In this document: positions 1 through 8,747 of the stretch, one piece after another
How the letters are laid out: every line of letters begins with the position of its first letter
Position numbering within the stretch: the first letter of the stretch is position 1
Source of the DNA: CAUZWH01 sp965247665
Lineage (GTDB): Bacteria > Pseudomonadota > Alphaproteobacteria > SHVV01
Length of the DNA stretch: 64,000 nt
Direction: 5' to 3'
Assembly (NCBI GenBank): GCA_965247665.1
Contig: CBDFHH010000002.1
Coordinates: forward strand, 496,001-560,000
Program-made: the position numbers and the translations under genes
The notes under the pieces: model-generated
Database searches by the model: none
What the model was told of the DNA's origin: nothing
What the model saw: only the letters and a program-made list of their open reading frames with translations

Positions 1-380
1 ATCCCAAGCAATGGTCGGACAAGTATGCCGGCATGCACGAGCTTACCAACGCGCCGCGATGGGCAACCCATCCGGTGGTCCGCGTCCATCCGGTAACCAG
101 GCGCAAGGCGCTCTACCTCAGCCCGGCGTTCACCACGCGGTTCGACGGCATGACCGAGGTCGAGAGCCAACCGCTGATCGATTACCTCTACCGGCACTGC
201 ACCCAGTCACGCTTCGGTTGCCGGTTGCATTGGCGGCAGGGGTCGTTGGCGCTGTGGGACAACCGCGCCAGCCTGCACCACGCCATAGCCGACTATTTCG
301 GCGAGGTCGCCAGCCACCGTCGGGTGATGCGCCGCGCCACCATCGAAGGCGAGAGGCCGTTGGGAGTCGGAGACATTTAG
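1..380 (+). CDS. TauD/TfdA-family 2-oxoglutarate-dependent dioxygenase, C-terminal part
   Basis: Only the last ~125 residues are in the window; the reading frame is open from the first codon, so the gene starts upstream. The visible part is typical of the end of the Fe(II)/2-oxoglutarate TauD/TfdA fold: the segment ALWDNRASLHHA carries the distal iron-binding His after the WDNR motif, and the Arg-rich HRRVMRR stretch ~15 residues later matches the 2-oxoglutarate-binding Arg. These enzymes hydroxylate a substrate carbon next to a heteroatom, releasing sulfite, a phenol or an amine. Which substrate is used cannot be told from this fragment. About 170 bases of apparently non-coding DNA follow before the next, convergent gene. 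Confidence 0.75.
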   Translation, partial: PKQWSDKYAGMHELTNAPRWATHPVVRVHPVTRRKALYLSPAFTTRFDGMTEVESQPLIDYLYRHCTQSRFGCRLHWRQGSLALWDNRASLHHAIADYFGEVASHRRVMRRATIEGERPLGVGDI

Positions 381-551
381 GGGCCGGGATGCCGGCGCCG
401 GCTCGAGACAGTCGTCGACGGGATGGTCGAGCTCGCCGGCGAGCTCGAGGGTTGGAGCGAACCGTTGCTCCGTAACGCTCATGCCGATCGGGTTCGACCG
501 ATCTCCCCTAACCAGGCTTGCTCTTGCGCCCTCAGCCGCGAGCGCATCGCG

Positions 552-1562
552 CTACCTGCGCCCCGCGTCGATCGGGCGCCAATCGCGCGTGCTTTCGACG
601 AAGAGGTCGTCCGGCTCCCACTTGAAGAGGGAGATTCCCTGCTCGAAAGACCAGCGTGTCATCGCATCCAGCGTGGGGCGGTTGGGCTCGACGCCGAACG
701 GCCAGTAGTCCTCGCCCATCAGCGCCTTGGTCTGTTCGATTTCGGCGACCAGCCAGGGCAGCGTCACGGTCAACGCGTCGAGCTCGTGCAGGCGCTCGAT
801 CGCGCGCTGCTTGGAAATCTCGAACGCCGCCATCAGGTTGAGCGGCAGCCATTCGTATTTCTCGAGCACGTCTTCGCGGATACCGAGCACGTGCATGATC
901 GGCCATACCTTGCTGCGCTCCCAGTATGCGCGCTCCGCCGAGCGAAAATCCGGGAACAATCGTTTCACACCCGGATGGCCTTCGAGGAAGATCTCAGGGT
1001 CGCGGGCCGCGGTGATGGCGTCGATCTCGCCGTCGAGCAGCATTTGGCTCAGAGTCGTGCCGGGCGGCGCGGCGCTGGCCTCGACGCCTTCGGGCAGTTC
1101 GAACTCCTTCATGTAGGCGTGGTCGAAGGCGGTATCGACGCCGCCGAAGCAGTATTTCATGTCGGTATGCGCGACGCCGAACTCGTCGGCCAGCGTACCC
1201 TTGACCGATAGCCCGCGGGTGAAGTGGTAATTCGGCATACCCAGGGTCTTGCGTTTGAGGCCTTCCGGCGTCTCGACGCTGCCGTCGCTCCGCACCCAGA
1301 TCGAGCAGTGCGCGAACACCCGCGATACGATTACCGGAATGGCGCGGTAGGGCAGGTCGTAGCGCGAGCGCGACAGCATGTAGGTCGACAGCGACATCTC
1401 GCAAACCTGGAACTCGCGGTTGCGCATCAGCCGCGGGAACGAGCTCGACGGCGGCAGGTGGAAATAGGTCACGTCGCAACCCTCCACCGGCACCTCGCCG
1501 GTCTTGACGCCCTGAACACGGTCATAATTGTCGGTGACGATGGTTAGCGGCACAGGTGCCAT
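552..1562 (-). CDS. 4,5-dihydroxyphthalate decarboxylase-like protein (periplasmic-binding-protein fold)
   Basis: A 336-residue protein starting at an ATG preceded by CAGGAGG; the frame is open further upstream but only this start has a ribosome site. The beginning (TIVTDNYDRVQGVKTGEVPVEG), the EMSLSTYML segment and the 'IPVIVSRVFAHCSIWVRSD' pattern resemble the family of 4,5-dihydroxyphthalate decarboxylase, which has a type-2 periplasmic binding protein fold but acts in the cytoplasm. No signal peptide is seen, which favours an enzyme over an ABC-transport binding protein. It is divergent from two phthalate-oxygenase-like Rieske genes, which suggests decarboxylation of a dihydroxylated aromatic acid. 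The family is often over-annotated, so the exact reaction is uncertain. Confidence 0.7.
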   Translation of the reverse strand: MAPVPLTIVTDNYDRVQGVKTGEVPVEGCDVTYFHLPPSSSFPRLMRNREFQVCEMSLSTYMLSRSRYDLPYRAIPVIVSRVFAHCSIWVRSDGSVETPEGLKRKTLGMPNYHFTRGLSVKGTLADEFGVAHTDMKYCFGGVDTAFDHAYMKEFELPEGVEASAAPPGTTLSQMLLDGEIDAITAARDPEIFLEGHPGVKRLFPDFRSAERAYWERSKVWPIMHVLGIREDVLEKYEWLPLNLMAAFEISKQRAIERLHELDALTVTLPWLVAEIEQTKALMGEDYWPFGVEPNRPTLDAMTRWSFEQGISLFKWEPDDLFVESTRDWRPIDAGRR

Positions 1563-1836
1563 GGAACCTCCTGTCGTATTGGTTACGCGGGCGATGCCAT
1601 TCGCCGTTTGCGGCAATTTCCCCAAAGTATACGGGATCAAGCCGCATCGCTTCCCGATTCTCATGCGGCTCGATATTGCCAGGCGCCGCATCGGGCCTGG
1701 ACCTTCGCGGACCGCAGCCGATCTCCAGGCCAGCTTCGCTTGTCGGTCGCCTCGATGCAGGTCAAAGTTGACGGTCGCCCGCGGCCCCCTTGATCGCCGA
1801 GGGTTCGCCCGACACAATCCTTCCGCGAGGAGGCAA

Positions 1837-3180
1837 ATGGCCCGACAGCAGCGTTTCCTGACCGAGAGTTACGGCGCCTACCACCAGGCACGGTTGCCGC
1901 CTTTCGACGAGACCCTGGCGCGGGTCGGCCCGGGCACGCCGGGCGGCGAATACCTCCGGCGTTTCTGGCACCCGGTCGCACAGTCGGCGATGCTCGGCGA
2001 TCTGCCGGTGGCGATCCGTCGGCTCGGCGAAGATCTGGTCATCTACCGGGATCAATCCGGCGAGATCGGCCTGCTCGAGCGTCACTGCAGTCACCGTGGC
2101 ACCTCGCTCGAATTCGGCAGAATCGAGGAAACCGGCATCCGTTGCTGCTATCACGGCTGGCTGTTCGGCAACGACGGCGCCATCCTCGAAGCGCCGGCCG
2201 AGCCCGACGACAACCCTTACGTCGGCAAGCGCTATCACGGCGCCTATCCCACGATTGATTATCGCGGGCTGGTGTTCGCCTATATGGGGCCGCCGGCCAA
2301 GAAACCGCCGTTCCGCCGCTTCGAGACGTTCGAGGATCCCTCGCTCCGGTTCGGGCTCGGTGAGCCGGTTGGGGGCAACGTCAAACCGTGCAACTGGCTG
2401 CAGATCATGGACAACGTCGCCGATCCCGTACACGAGGCTTATCTCCACGCGTCGATTTCCGGCATCCAGTTTTTCGATGCTCACGGTGAACCGCTGGTCG
2501 AGCTGGCCGACCGTGGCGTGGATGACTATTGGCTGACCGATCACGGCGTGACCTGTCACGTCGCACGACGCATCAAGGATAGCGTCTGGGTGCGGTCGAT
2601 GGAGTACGTCGCACCCAACATCATCCAGCTCCGGCGCACGCCGGTGCTGCCACCGACCTATCCGGCCGGCGGCGACGTGTTGGGGACGGCGCCTTTGGTG
2701 ACGCGTTGGCGGGTGCCGGTAGACGACGGCGCCACGGTCGAATATTCATTCGTGTATTACGGCGACGGCGAGGGAGACGACTATCTGGACAGACCGTCCG
2801 ATGCCCTGGCGACCAACTATGGCGGTCGCGATTACGAGCAGCGCCAGCGCTATCCGGGTGACTGGGACGCGCAGGTGGGCCAGCGTCCGATCGCGGTGCA
2901 TGCAACCGAGCATCTGGCGACGACCGATCGCGGGGTGGCGCTGGCGCGGCGCATGGTGCGTGAGGGAATCGACGCGGTGGGCCGCGGCGAGGATCCGGTG
3001 GGTGTGGTGCGCGACCCCGAAGCGGTGGTGCCAATCTATGCCAATGAACTGGTCAGGCACGCGCCGGCGGCGGCGACGGCGGAAGCCGACAAGGACCTGA
3101 TCCGCGACGTTTCGCGCGCCGCCTATGAAGACGTGCTGGCCGGCCGCCGGCCGCGCCTCACCGCCAGCTCCGACAACTAA
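1837..3180 (+). CDS. Rieske non-heme iron oxygenase, phthalate 4,5-dioxygenase-like, copy 1
   Basis: A 447-residue oxygenase subunit. The start follows GAGGAGG by four bases. The Rieske [2Fe-2S] ligands are C84, H86, C103 and H106; the mononuclear iron site reads D196-x2-H199-x4-H204 within MDNVADPVHEAYLH. The N-terminal GPGTPGGEYLRRFWHP block is typical of the phthalate-oxygenase class, which works as a homo-oligomer with a separate FMN/ferredoxin reductase. No reductase or beta subunit lies nearby, so electrons must come from a protein encoded elsewhere. It is followed 13 bases later by a paralogue of the same architecture, suggesting tandem duplication. Expected reaction: oxygenation of an aromatic or heteroaromatic acid. 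Confidence 0.85.
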   Translation: MARQQRFLTESYGAYHQARLPPFDETLARVGPGTPGGEYLRRFWHPVAQSAMLGDLPVAIRRLGEDLVIYRDQSGEIGLLERHCSHRGTSLEFGRIEETGIRCCYHGWLFGNDGAILEAPAEPDDNPYVGKRYHGAYPTIDYRGLVFAYMGPPAKKPPFRRFETFEDPSLRFGLGEPVGGNVKPCNWLQIMDNVADPVHEAYLHASISGIQFFDAHGEPLVELADRGVDDYWLTDHGVTCHVARRIKDSVWVRSMEYVAPNIIQLRRTPVLPPTYPAGGDVLGTAPLVTRWRVPVDDGATVEYSFVYYGDGEGDDYLDRPSDALATNYGGRDYEQRQRYPGDWDAQVGQRPIAVHATEHLATTDRGVALARRMVREGIDAVGRGEDPVGVVRDPEAVVPIYANELVRHAPAAATAEADKDLIRDVSRAAYEDVLAGRRPRLTASSDN

Positions 3181-3193
3181 GCATGGAAAACCG

Positions 3194-4513
3194 ATGAGCG
3201 GACGCTTCCTCACCGAGCCCTACGGCGCCTATCACCAGGCGGTGATGCCGCTGATCGACGACACGCTGGCGCGGGTCGGCCCCGGCACGCCCGGCGGCGA
3301 ATATCTGCGCCGCTTCTGGCACCCGTTCCTGCATACCGACGACCTGCGGGACCTGCCGGTTGCGGTGCGCCTGCTGGGCGAAGATCTGGTCGCGTTTCGT
3401 GACCACGGTGGGCGGATCGGGTTGTTGGAGAGGCACTGCGCGCACCGCGGCACCTCGCTCGAGTTCGGCAAGATCGAAGAGCGCGGGATCCGCTGCTGCT
3501 ACCACGGCTGGCTGTTCGATGTCGACGGCACGATCCTCGAGGCGCCGGCCGAGCCCGACAGCAACCCCTACGCCGGCAAGCTGTGCCAGGGCGCCTATCC
3601 CGTCCACGAGTATAAGGGCTTGCTGTTCACCTATCTTGGGCCGCCCGACAGGAGGCCGTCATTTCCGGTTTACGATCTCACGGAGAACCCGGCGTTTTCG
3701 GTCGGCCTCGGACAGCCCGGCGGCTGGGCCGCCAACTATCAGCCGACCAACTGGCTGCAGATGATCGACAACACGGTCGACCAGGCTCACGAGGCGTTCC
3801 TCCATGCCCGTCACAGCGGGGCCCAGTTCCTCGACCAGAACCGGCGCCTGATCGAGGAGTTGGCGCTGATCGGCGAGCTCGACTGGTGGGAGACGCCCAT
3901 CGGCATCGCCTGCCACGAAACCCGCCGCCTCGACGAGAGCCTCTGGGTGCGCTCGATGGAGTGGATCATCCCCAACTGCGTGATCGTGTGCCGGCCGCCG
4001 GTGCTGCCGCCGACCTACGCCGAAGGGAAAGACGAAGTGCACTTCCCGCCCTACCTGATTCGCTGGAAGGTGCCGATCGACGATGCCGAAACCATGAACC
4101 TGTCGCTGATTTGCTACTACCCCAACGAGGATCAGGACTATGTCAGTAAGCCGGCCCCGGCGGCCAAGGCGCTGTATGGCGAGCGCGACTACGAAACCCG
4201 CCAGCGCTATCCCGGCGATTACGATGCTCAGGTCGGCCAGCGGCCGGTCGCCAACCACGGCATCGAACATCTCGGTGCTAGCGATCGCGGCGTGGCGATG
4301 ATGCGGCGCATGGTGCGAGAGGGCGTCGAGGCTGTCGCGGTGGGTGAAGACCCCTGCGGCCTGATGCGCGGCGGCGGCGTGATTCCGACCTATTCGCGCG
4401 AAATGATGCTCAAGGTGCCGGCGGCGGCCGATGAAGCCGCGGACAAAGAGTTGCAGCACGAGGTGTCGCGCCAGGTGTTCGAGCGTTCGCTGGCTGCGGC
4501 GGCCGACGCATGA
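3194..4513 (+). CDS. Rieske non-heme iron oxygenase, phthalate 4,5-dioxygenase-like, copy 2
   Basis: A 439-residue paralogue of the preceding gene with all key residues at equivalent places: Rieske C82, H84, C101, H104 and iron-site D196, H199, H204. The two share long blocks (GRFLTEPYGAYHQA, VGPGTPGGEYLRRFWHP) but diverge in the C-terminal substrate pocket, where this copy has HSGAQFLDQNRR and copy 1 has SISGIQFFDAHG. The start ATG is 13 bases past the previous stop and has only a weak ribosome site, which suggests translational coupling. The last four bases overlap the start of the HMG-CoA-synthase-like gene (ATGA), so all four genes are probably one transcript. The pair may act on related substrates or form a mixed oligomer; this cannot be decided from sequence. 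Confidence 0.85.
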   Translation: MSGRFLTEPYGAYHQAVMPLIDDTLARVGPGTPGGEYLRRFWHPFLHTDDLRDLPVAVRLLGEDLVAFRDHGGRIGLLERHCAHRGTSLEFGKIEERGIRCCYHGWLFDVDGTILEAPAEPDSNPYAGKLCQGAYPVHEYKGLLFTYLGPPDRRPSFPVYDLTENPAFSVGLGQPGGWAANYQPTNWLQMIDNTVDQAHEAFLHARHSGAQFLDQNRRLIEELALIGELDWWETPIGIACHETRRLDESLWVRSMEWIIPNCVIVCRPPVLPPTYAEGKDEVHFPPYLIRWKVPIDDAETMNLSLICYYPNEDQDYVSKPAPAAKALYGERDYETRQRYPGDYDAQVGQRPVANHGIEHLGASDRGVAMMRRMVREGVEAVAVGEDPCGLMRGGGVIPTYSREMMLKVPAAADEAADKELQHEVSRQVFERSLAAAADA

Positions 4514-5961
4514 CCCTCGGCATCACCGGCTATGGCGGCTATGTCCCGCGGCTGCGCCTCAGTCGCCAAGCCGCGGTCGAGGCCAACGCCTGGTTCGCGC
4601 CCGGGCTCAAAGCTTACGCCAAGGGCGAGCGGGCGATCTGCAATTGGGATGAGGATTCCCTGACCCTCGCCGTCGAGGCCGCGCGCAACTGTCTGGCCGG
4701 CCCACCGCCGACCGATCTCGACGCCGTCTACTTCGCTTCGACGACCCATCCCTTCGCCGACCGTCAGAACGCCGGCATCCTCGCCACCGCGCTGCAGCTC
4801 GGCGAGGAACTGGCGACCTCGGATATCGGCGCATCGCAGCGGGCCGGAACCTCGGGCCTGCTGACGGCGTTGAAGGCGCTGCAGGGGACGGGCGGTGCGG
4901 CGCTCTACGTCGCCGCCGACGACCGCAAGACCAGGGCTGCCGGCACCGCGGAGTTGCTTTATGGCGCCGGCGCCGGCGCGCTGCTGCTGGGCGCCGACAA
5001 CGTGATCGCTGAATTCGTCGGCGGCCATCAAGTCGCGGTCGACTTCGTCGACCATTACCGCGCCAGCAACGAGACCTTCGATTACAACTGGGAAGAGCGC
5101 TGGGTGCGCGACGAGGGCTATTTCAAGATCGTACCGAGGGCGCTGCAGGGGCTGTTCGCCCGCGTCGACATCGCGCCCGACGACATCGACCACTTCGTCA
5201 TGCCATGCGTGCTGCGCGGCGTCGCGCAGCGTATCGCCAAGGGCGCCGGCATCGCCGACGACGCCGTGTGCGACAATCTCCATACCGGCCTCGGCGAGAC
5301 CGGCACCGCGCATGCGCTGGTGATGCTGGTGCACGCGCTCGAGCAAGCCAAGCCGGGCGAGACCGTGCTGGTGATCGGCTGGGGTCAGGGCTGCGACGCC
5401 CTGCTATTCCGGACCACCGATGCGCTTGCACGACTGTCGCCGCGCACCGCGATTGCCGGTTCGCTGGCGCGCCGCAAGGAAGAGCTCAACTACAACAAAT
5501 ACCTGGCTTTCAACGGCCTGATCGAGCGCGACCTCGGCATGCGTGCCGAATCCGATAAGCAGACACCTTTGTCGACCCTGTACCGGCACAAGGAGATGCT
5601 CACCGCCCTGGTCGGGGGAAAATGCGCGAAATGCGGCACGGTGCAGTTCCCCAAATCCAACGTCTGCGTCAATCCCAACTGCGGCGAGTTCCACAGCCAG
5701 GAGGACTATCCCTTCGCCGACCGCAGCGCCAAAGTCGTGACCTGGACGGCGGACCGGTTGACGTTCTCTCCCGATCCCCCGCTGCACTACGGGATCGTCC
5801 AGTTCGACGAGGGCGGCCGCTTCATGGCGGAGTTCACGGATGTCGATGTCGGAAGCGTCGCGGTCGGCGTACCGATGCGAATGATGTTTCGCATCAAGGA
5901 GCGCGACACCGACCGCGGTTTCAAGAAGTACTTCTGGAAGGCGGCGCCGGTTGTCGGCTAG
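4510..5961 (+). CDS. HMG-CoA-synthase-like thiolase-fold protein fused to a DUF35 zinc-ribbon/OB domain
   Basis: A 483-residue two-domain protein. Residues ~1-320 follow the HMG-CoA synthase/ketosynthase-III fold (GITGYGGYVPRLRL start, GLGETGTAHAL near 261). Residues ~345-483 are a DUF35 domain with zinc-ribbon cysteines C372, C375, C386 and C391 followed by an OB-fold. The usual nucleophile Cys appears to be Gln110 (ASQRAGTS in place of ACxxGT), and the places of the catalytic Glu and His look like Thr and Val/Met (FASTTHPF, HFVMPC). Normal HMG-CoA synthesis is therefore unlikely. In archaea, thiolase, HMG-CoA synthase and DUF35 form one complex; here DUF35 is fused and a thiolase gene follows. 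It overlaps the upstream Rieske gene by four bases. Confidence 0.8.
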   Translation: MTLGITGYGGYVPRLRLSRQAAVEANAWFAPGLKAYAKGERAICNWDEDSLTLAVEAARNCLAGPPPTDLDAVYFASTTHPFADRQNAGILATALQLGEELATSDIGASQRAGTSGLLTALKALQGTGGAALYVAADDRKTRAAGTAELLYGAGAGALLLGADNVIAEFVGGHQVAVDFVDHYRASNETFDYNWEERWVRDEGYFKIVPRALQGLFARVDIAPDDIDHFVMPCVLRGVAQRIAKGAGIADDAVCDNLHTGLGETGTAHALVMLVHALEQAKPGETVLVIGWGQGCDALLFRTTDALARLSPRTAIAGSLARRKEELNYNKYLAFNGLIERDLGMRAESDKQTPLSTLYRHKEMLTALVGGKCAKCGTVQFPKSNVCVNPNCGEFHSQEDYPFADRSAKVVTWTADRLTFSPDPPLHYGIVQFDEGGRFMAEFTDVDVGSVAVGVPMRMMFRIKERDTDRGFKKYFWKAAPVVG

Positions 5962-6062
5962 CCGATTTCGGACCGCCGACGGCGGACGACGTTGGTGGCA
6001 AGTCCACAGGATTCCTGTACATTTCTTTTCTGACATCTGATCTCTGACATCGGGAACCCGAC

Positions 6063-7265
6063 ATGGCTCAAGGCATCAAGGACACGGTCGCCATACTCGG
6101 CATGGGCTGCTCGAAGTTCGGCGAGCGCTGGAACGCCGAGGCGGACGATTTGCTGGTCGAAGCGTTCCTCGAATGCATCGACGATAGCGGGATCGAGCGC
6201 AATCAGATCGAGGCGGCTTGGCTGTCGACCGCAAACGAGGAGGCGCATGTCGGCAAGTCCGGCATCCCGCTCGCGGAGGCGCTCCGGTTGCCTTACATCC
6301 CGGTCACCCGCGTCGAAAACTACTGCGCCAGCGGCACCGAGGCGTTCCGTGGCGCCGTCTACGCCGTGGCTTCCGGTGCGGTCGACATCGCTCTCGCGGC
6401 CGGCGTCGAAAAGCTCAAGGACACCGGCTATGGCGGCTTGCCGCAGCGCAGCCGCGGCGGCCTGAACGACATGTTCTGGGCCAATTTCTCCGCGCCCGGC
6501 AGCTTCGCCCAGCTCGCCAGCGCCTATCGCGCCAAGCACGGCGTAGCGCCGGAGGATCTCAAGCGGGCCATGGCCCAGGTTTCCGTCAAGAGCCACGCCA
6601 ACGGCGCCAAGAACCCCAAGGCGCATCTGCGCAAGGAGATCACCATCGACACAGCGCTCGAAGCGCCGATGATCGCCGAGCCCCTGGGGTTGTTCGACTG
6701 TTGCGGGGTCAGTGACGGCGCCGCTTGCGCGATCGTCACCCGGCCCGAGATCGCCCGCGAGCTCGGCAAAAACGACATCATCACCGTCAAAGCGTTGCAG
6801 CTCTCGGTGTCGAACGGCACCGAGGTCGGCCACAATTCCTGGGATGGCAGCTATTTCATCACCGCCCGCAAGGCCAGCCAAAAGGCCTATGAGGAAGCCG
6901 GCATCAAGCACCCGCGCGAAGAGATCAGCATGGTCGAGGCGCATGACTGCTTTTCGATCACCGAACTGGTGACGATGGAAGACCTGCACCTGTCGCAAGA
7001 AGGCGAGGGATGGCGCGACGTCCTCGACGGCGTCTACGACGCCGACGGCGATACGCCGTGTCAGATCGACGGCGGCCTCAAATGCTTCGGCCATCCGATC
7101 GGCGCGTCGGGCCTGCGCATGCTCTACGAGGTCTACCTGCAGCTGCAGGGTCGTGCCGATGAACGCCAGCTCGACGATCCGCGGCTCGGTATGACGCACA
7201 ATCTCGGCGGCGCGCCGCACCGCAACGTATGCAGCGTCGCCATCGTCGGCCGCCACGACGCGTAA
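6063..7265 (+). CDS. Thiolase-family acyl-CoA acetyltransferase (SCP-x type)
   Basis: A 400-residue thiolase with an intact active site: nucleophile C88 in NYCASGTEA, H294 in EAHDCFSITE, and the C-terminal C341/H344 pair in KCFGHPIGASG. This sets it apart from the Cys-lacking aldolases (Ltp2 type) that also pair with DUF35 proteins. The expected reaction is thiolytic cleavage or Claisen condensation of a 3-oxoacyl-CoA. It lies 101 bases after the HMG-CoA-synthase/DUF35 fusion, so the two probably form a complex or act in sequence on the ring-cleavage product of the upstream oxygenases. The gap between them is the longest in this block and could hold an internal promoter. Confidence 0.85.
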   Translation: MAQGIKDTVAILGMGCSKFGERWNAEADDLLVEAFLECIDDSGIERNQIEAAWLSTANEEAHVGKSGIPLAEALRLPYIPVTRVENYCASGTEAFRGAVYAVASGAVDIALAAGVEKLKDTGYGGLPQRSRGGLNDMFWANFSAPGSFAQLASAYRAKHGVAPEDLKRAMAQVSVKSHANGAKNPKAHLRKEITIDTALEAPMIAEPLGLFDCCGVSDGAACAIVTRPEIARELGKNDIITVKALQLSVSNGTEVGHNSWDGSYFITARKASQKAYEEAGIKHPREEISMVEAHDCFSITELVTMEDLHLSQEGEGWRDVLDGVYDADGDTPCQIDGGLKCFGHPIGASGLRMLYEVYLQLQGRADERQLDDPRLGMTHNLGGAPHRNVCSVAIVGRHDA

Positions 7266-7272
7266 ACCCGCG

Positions 7273-7488
7273 ATGACCGCGGACGTCCGCCGCGGGGACG
7301 TCGGTTTCTACAGCGGGTGAGCGGGGCCGTGGACTCGCGTGCGCCTGCCGCCCGAATATAAGAAAGGCGAGCGACGCCCCGCGGTCGTCAATCCGGTCGG
7401 CTTCACCGGCGCGTACGACGACCACCGGGATGTCCGCGACCCGGTCCGACGCGGCCAGGCCGACGATCGGGGGACGAAAAGAGCGTAG
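7273..7488 (+). pseudogene. Remnant of an alpha/beta hydrolase N-terminus
   Basis: The gene-poor stretch between the thiolase and the LLM gene still encodes protein-like text. Starting at an ATG seven bases after the thiolase stop it reads MTADVRRGDVGFYSG, then a TGA, then in the same frame RLPPEYKKGERRPAVV and NPVGFTGAYDD. This resembles the start of dienelactone-hydrolase-like alpha/beta hydrolases (FYSEG...LPxxYKxGERRPAVV...HGFTG). The oxyanion HG is replaced and the rest of the enzyme is missing. I read it as a decayed and shortened gene; chance resemblance is possible. The remaining ~160 bases before the LLM gene show nothing recognisable. Confidence 0.35.
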
Positions 7489-7649
7489 GGGCGAAGAAAA
7501 AGAGCGGCGAACCGCAACCGTCTGACGGTGAACGGTTCAAGAAACACAACAGCCGGCCATGCCCGCCGGGGCGGGTACGTACCGATCACGCCTGCGGCCG
7601 CCGTGATTTCGCTCACGTTGCGTGGAAAGGGCGCGGCGAAGGAACGCAG

Positions 7650-8702
7650 ATGAGAGTTTTCACCACGATACCGCAGGACGACCTCAACCGCGTCGCCGCG
7701 GCCGCGCGCGCGATCGAGGCAGCGGGTTATGACGGCATCGTGACGATGGAAAATCAGCACGATCCGTTCCTGCCGCTGGCCGTAGCAGCGACCGCGACCG
7801 AGCGGGTCGAACTCCTGACCGGCATCGCCATCGCCTTTGCGCGCAGCCCGATGTCGGCGGCCAACATCGGATGGGACTTGCAGGTCGCCTCGCGCGGCCG
7901 CTTCGTGATGGGTATCGGCAGCCAGGTCAAGGGTCACAATGTGCGACGCTTCTCGGTGCCGTGGAGTCCGCCGGCACCGCGCATGCGCGAATATGTCCAG
8001 GCTCTGCGGGCGATCTGGCGCTGCTGGAAGTATGGCGAGAAGCTCGATTATCAGGGTGAGCACTACCGGTTCACCCTGATGACACCCAACTTCGTGCCCG
8101 AGCATACCGACCATGAGCTGCCCGCGGTAACGATGGCCGGGGTCGGCCCAGCCATGCTGCGCGTCGCGGGCGAAGTGTGCGACGGCGTGCGCCTGCATCC
8201 GTTCTGCACCCGCAAATATATGGAGAATGTGGTGGTCACGCGCCTCGAGGAGGGCTTGGCCAAAGGCGGCCGCGACCGCGCCCATTTCGAGATCACCGGC
8301 GGTGGCTTCCTCGCCACCGGCGCCGACGACGGTGCGGTCGCCGAAATGGTCGAACGGGTGCGCCAGCGTATCGGCTTCTACGGCTCAACCCGGGCCTACT
8401 GGCCGGTCTGGGAACAGCATGGCTTGGAAGAACTCGGCCAAGAGCTGTATCAAATGTCGATGAACGGCGAATGGGACAAGATGCCGAAAGCAATTTCCGA
8501 CGAGGTCGTCGAGCTGTACGCGGCCATCGGCCGCCACGACGAAATCGCCGCGCGCATCGAGGAGCGCTTCGGCGGCATTTCCGATGCCGTATTTGCCAGT
8601 ACCACGACCGCGACACGGCCCGACCTGCCGCCCGATCTGATCCGGGACATACAGCGAATCCCGCGGCAATTTACCGGATTCGAGGCCGACGGCGCCGCTT
8701 GA
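7650..8702 (+). CDS. LLM-class (luciferase-like) flavin/F420-dependent oxidoreductase
   Basis: A 350-residue protein of the bacterial luciferase-like TIM-barrel superfamily, close to the subgroup usually named TIGR03617 F420-dependent oxidoreductases. Landmarks are the N-terminal AARAIEAAGYDGIVTMENQHDPFLPL, the GRFVMGIGSQVKGHNVRRF loop typical of cofactor binding, and the AGVGPAMLRVAGEVCDGVRLHP segment in the second half. Such enzymes use FMN or F420 for oxidation or mono-oxygenation; the name F420 is inherited from actinobacterial relatives and may not hold here. The start is an ATG after AAGGAAC. It follows the Rieske/thiolase block on the same strand after a ~380-base gap and may have its own promoter. 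Confidence 0.8.
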   Translation: MRVFTTIPQDDLNRVAAAARAIEAAGYDGIVTMENQHDPFLPLAVAATATERVELLTGIAIAFARSPMSAANIGWDLQVASRGRFVMGIGSQVKGHNVRRFSVPWSPPAPRMREYVQALRAIWRCWKYGEKLDYQGEHYRFTLMTPNFVPEHTDHELPAVTMAGVGPAMLRVAGEVCDGVRLHPFCTRKYMENVVVTRLEEGLAKGGRDRAHFEITGGGFLATGADDGAVAEMVERVRQRIGFYGSTRAYWPVWEQHGLEELGQELYQMSMNGEWDKMPKAISDEVVELYAAIGRHDEIAARIEERFGGISDAVFASTTTATRPDLPPDLIRDIQRIPRQFTGFEADGAA

Positions 8703-8747
8703 TCCCGTCCGAGATATGATATCGACGGGCGCGCACTCTGCGAGGAA

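Noticed and set aside
1837..4513. The two tandem Rieske genes considered as alpha and beta subunits of one enzyme
   Set aside because: Both carry full Rieske and mononuclear iron motifs, so both are alpha-type oxygenase subunits.
7308..8285. A minus-strand frame over the LLM oxidoreductase gene and the gap before it
   Set aside because: The LLM protein on the plus strand has family motifs and a ribosome site; the antisense frame does not.
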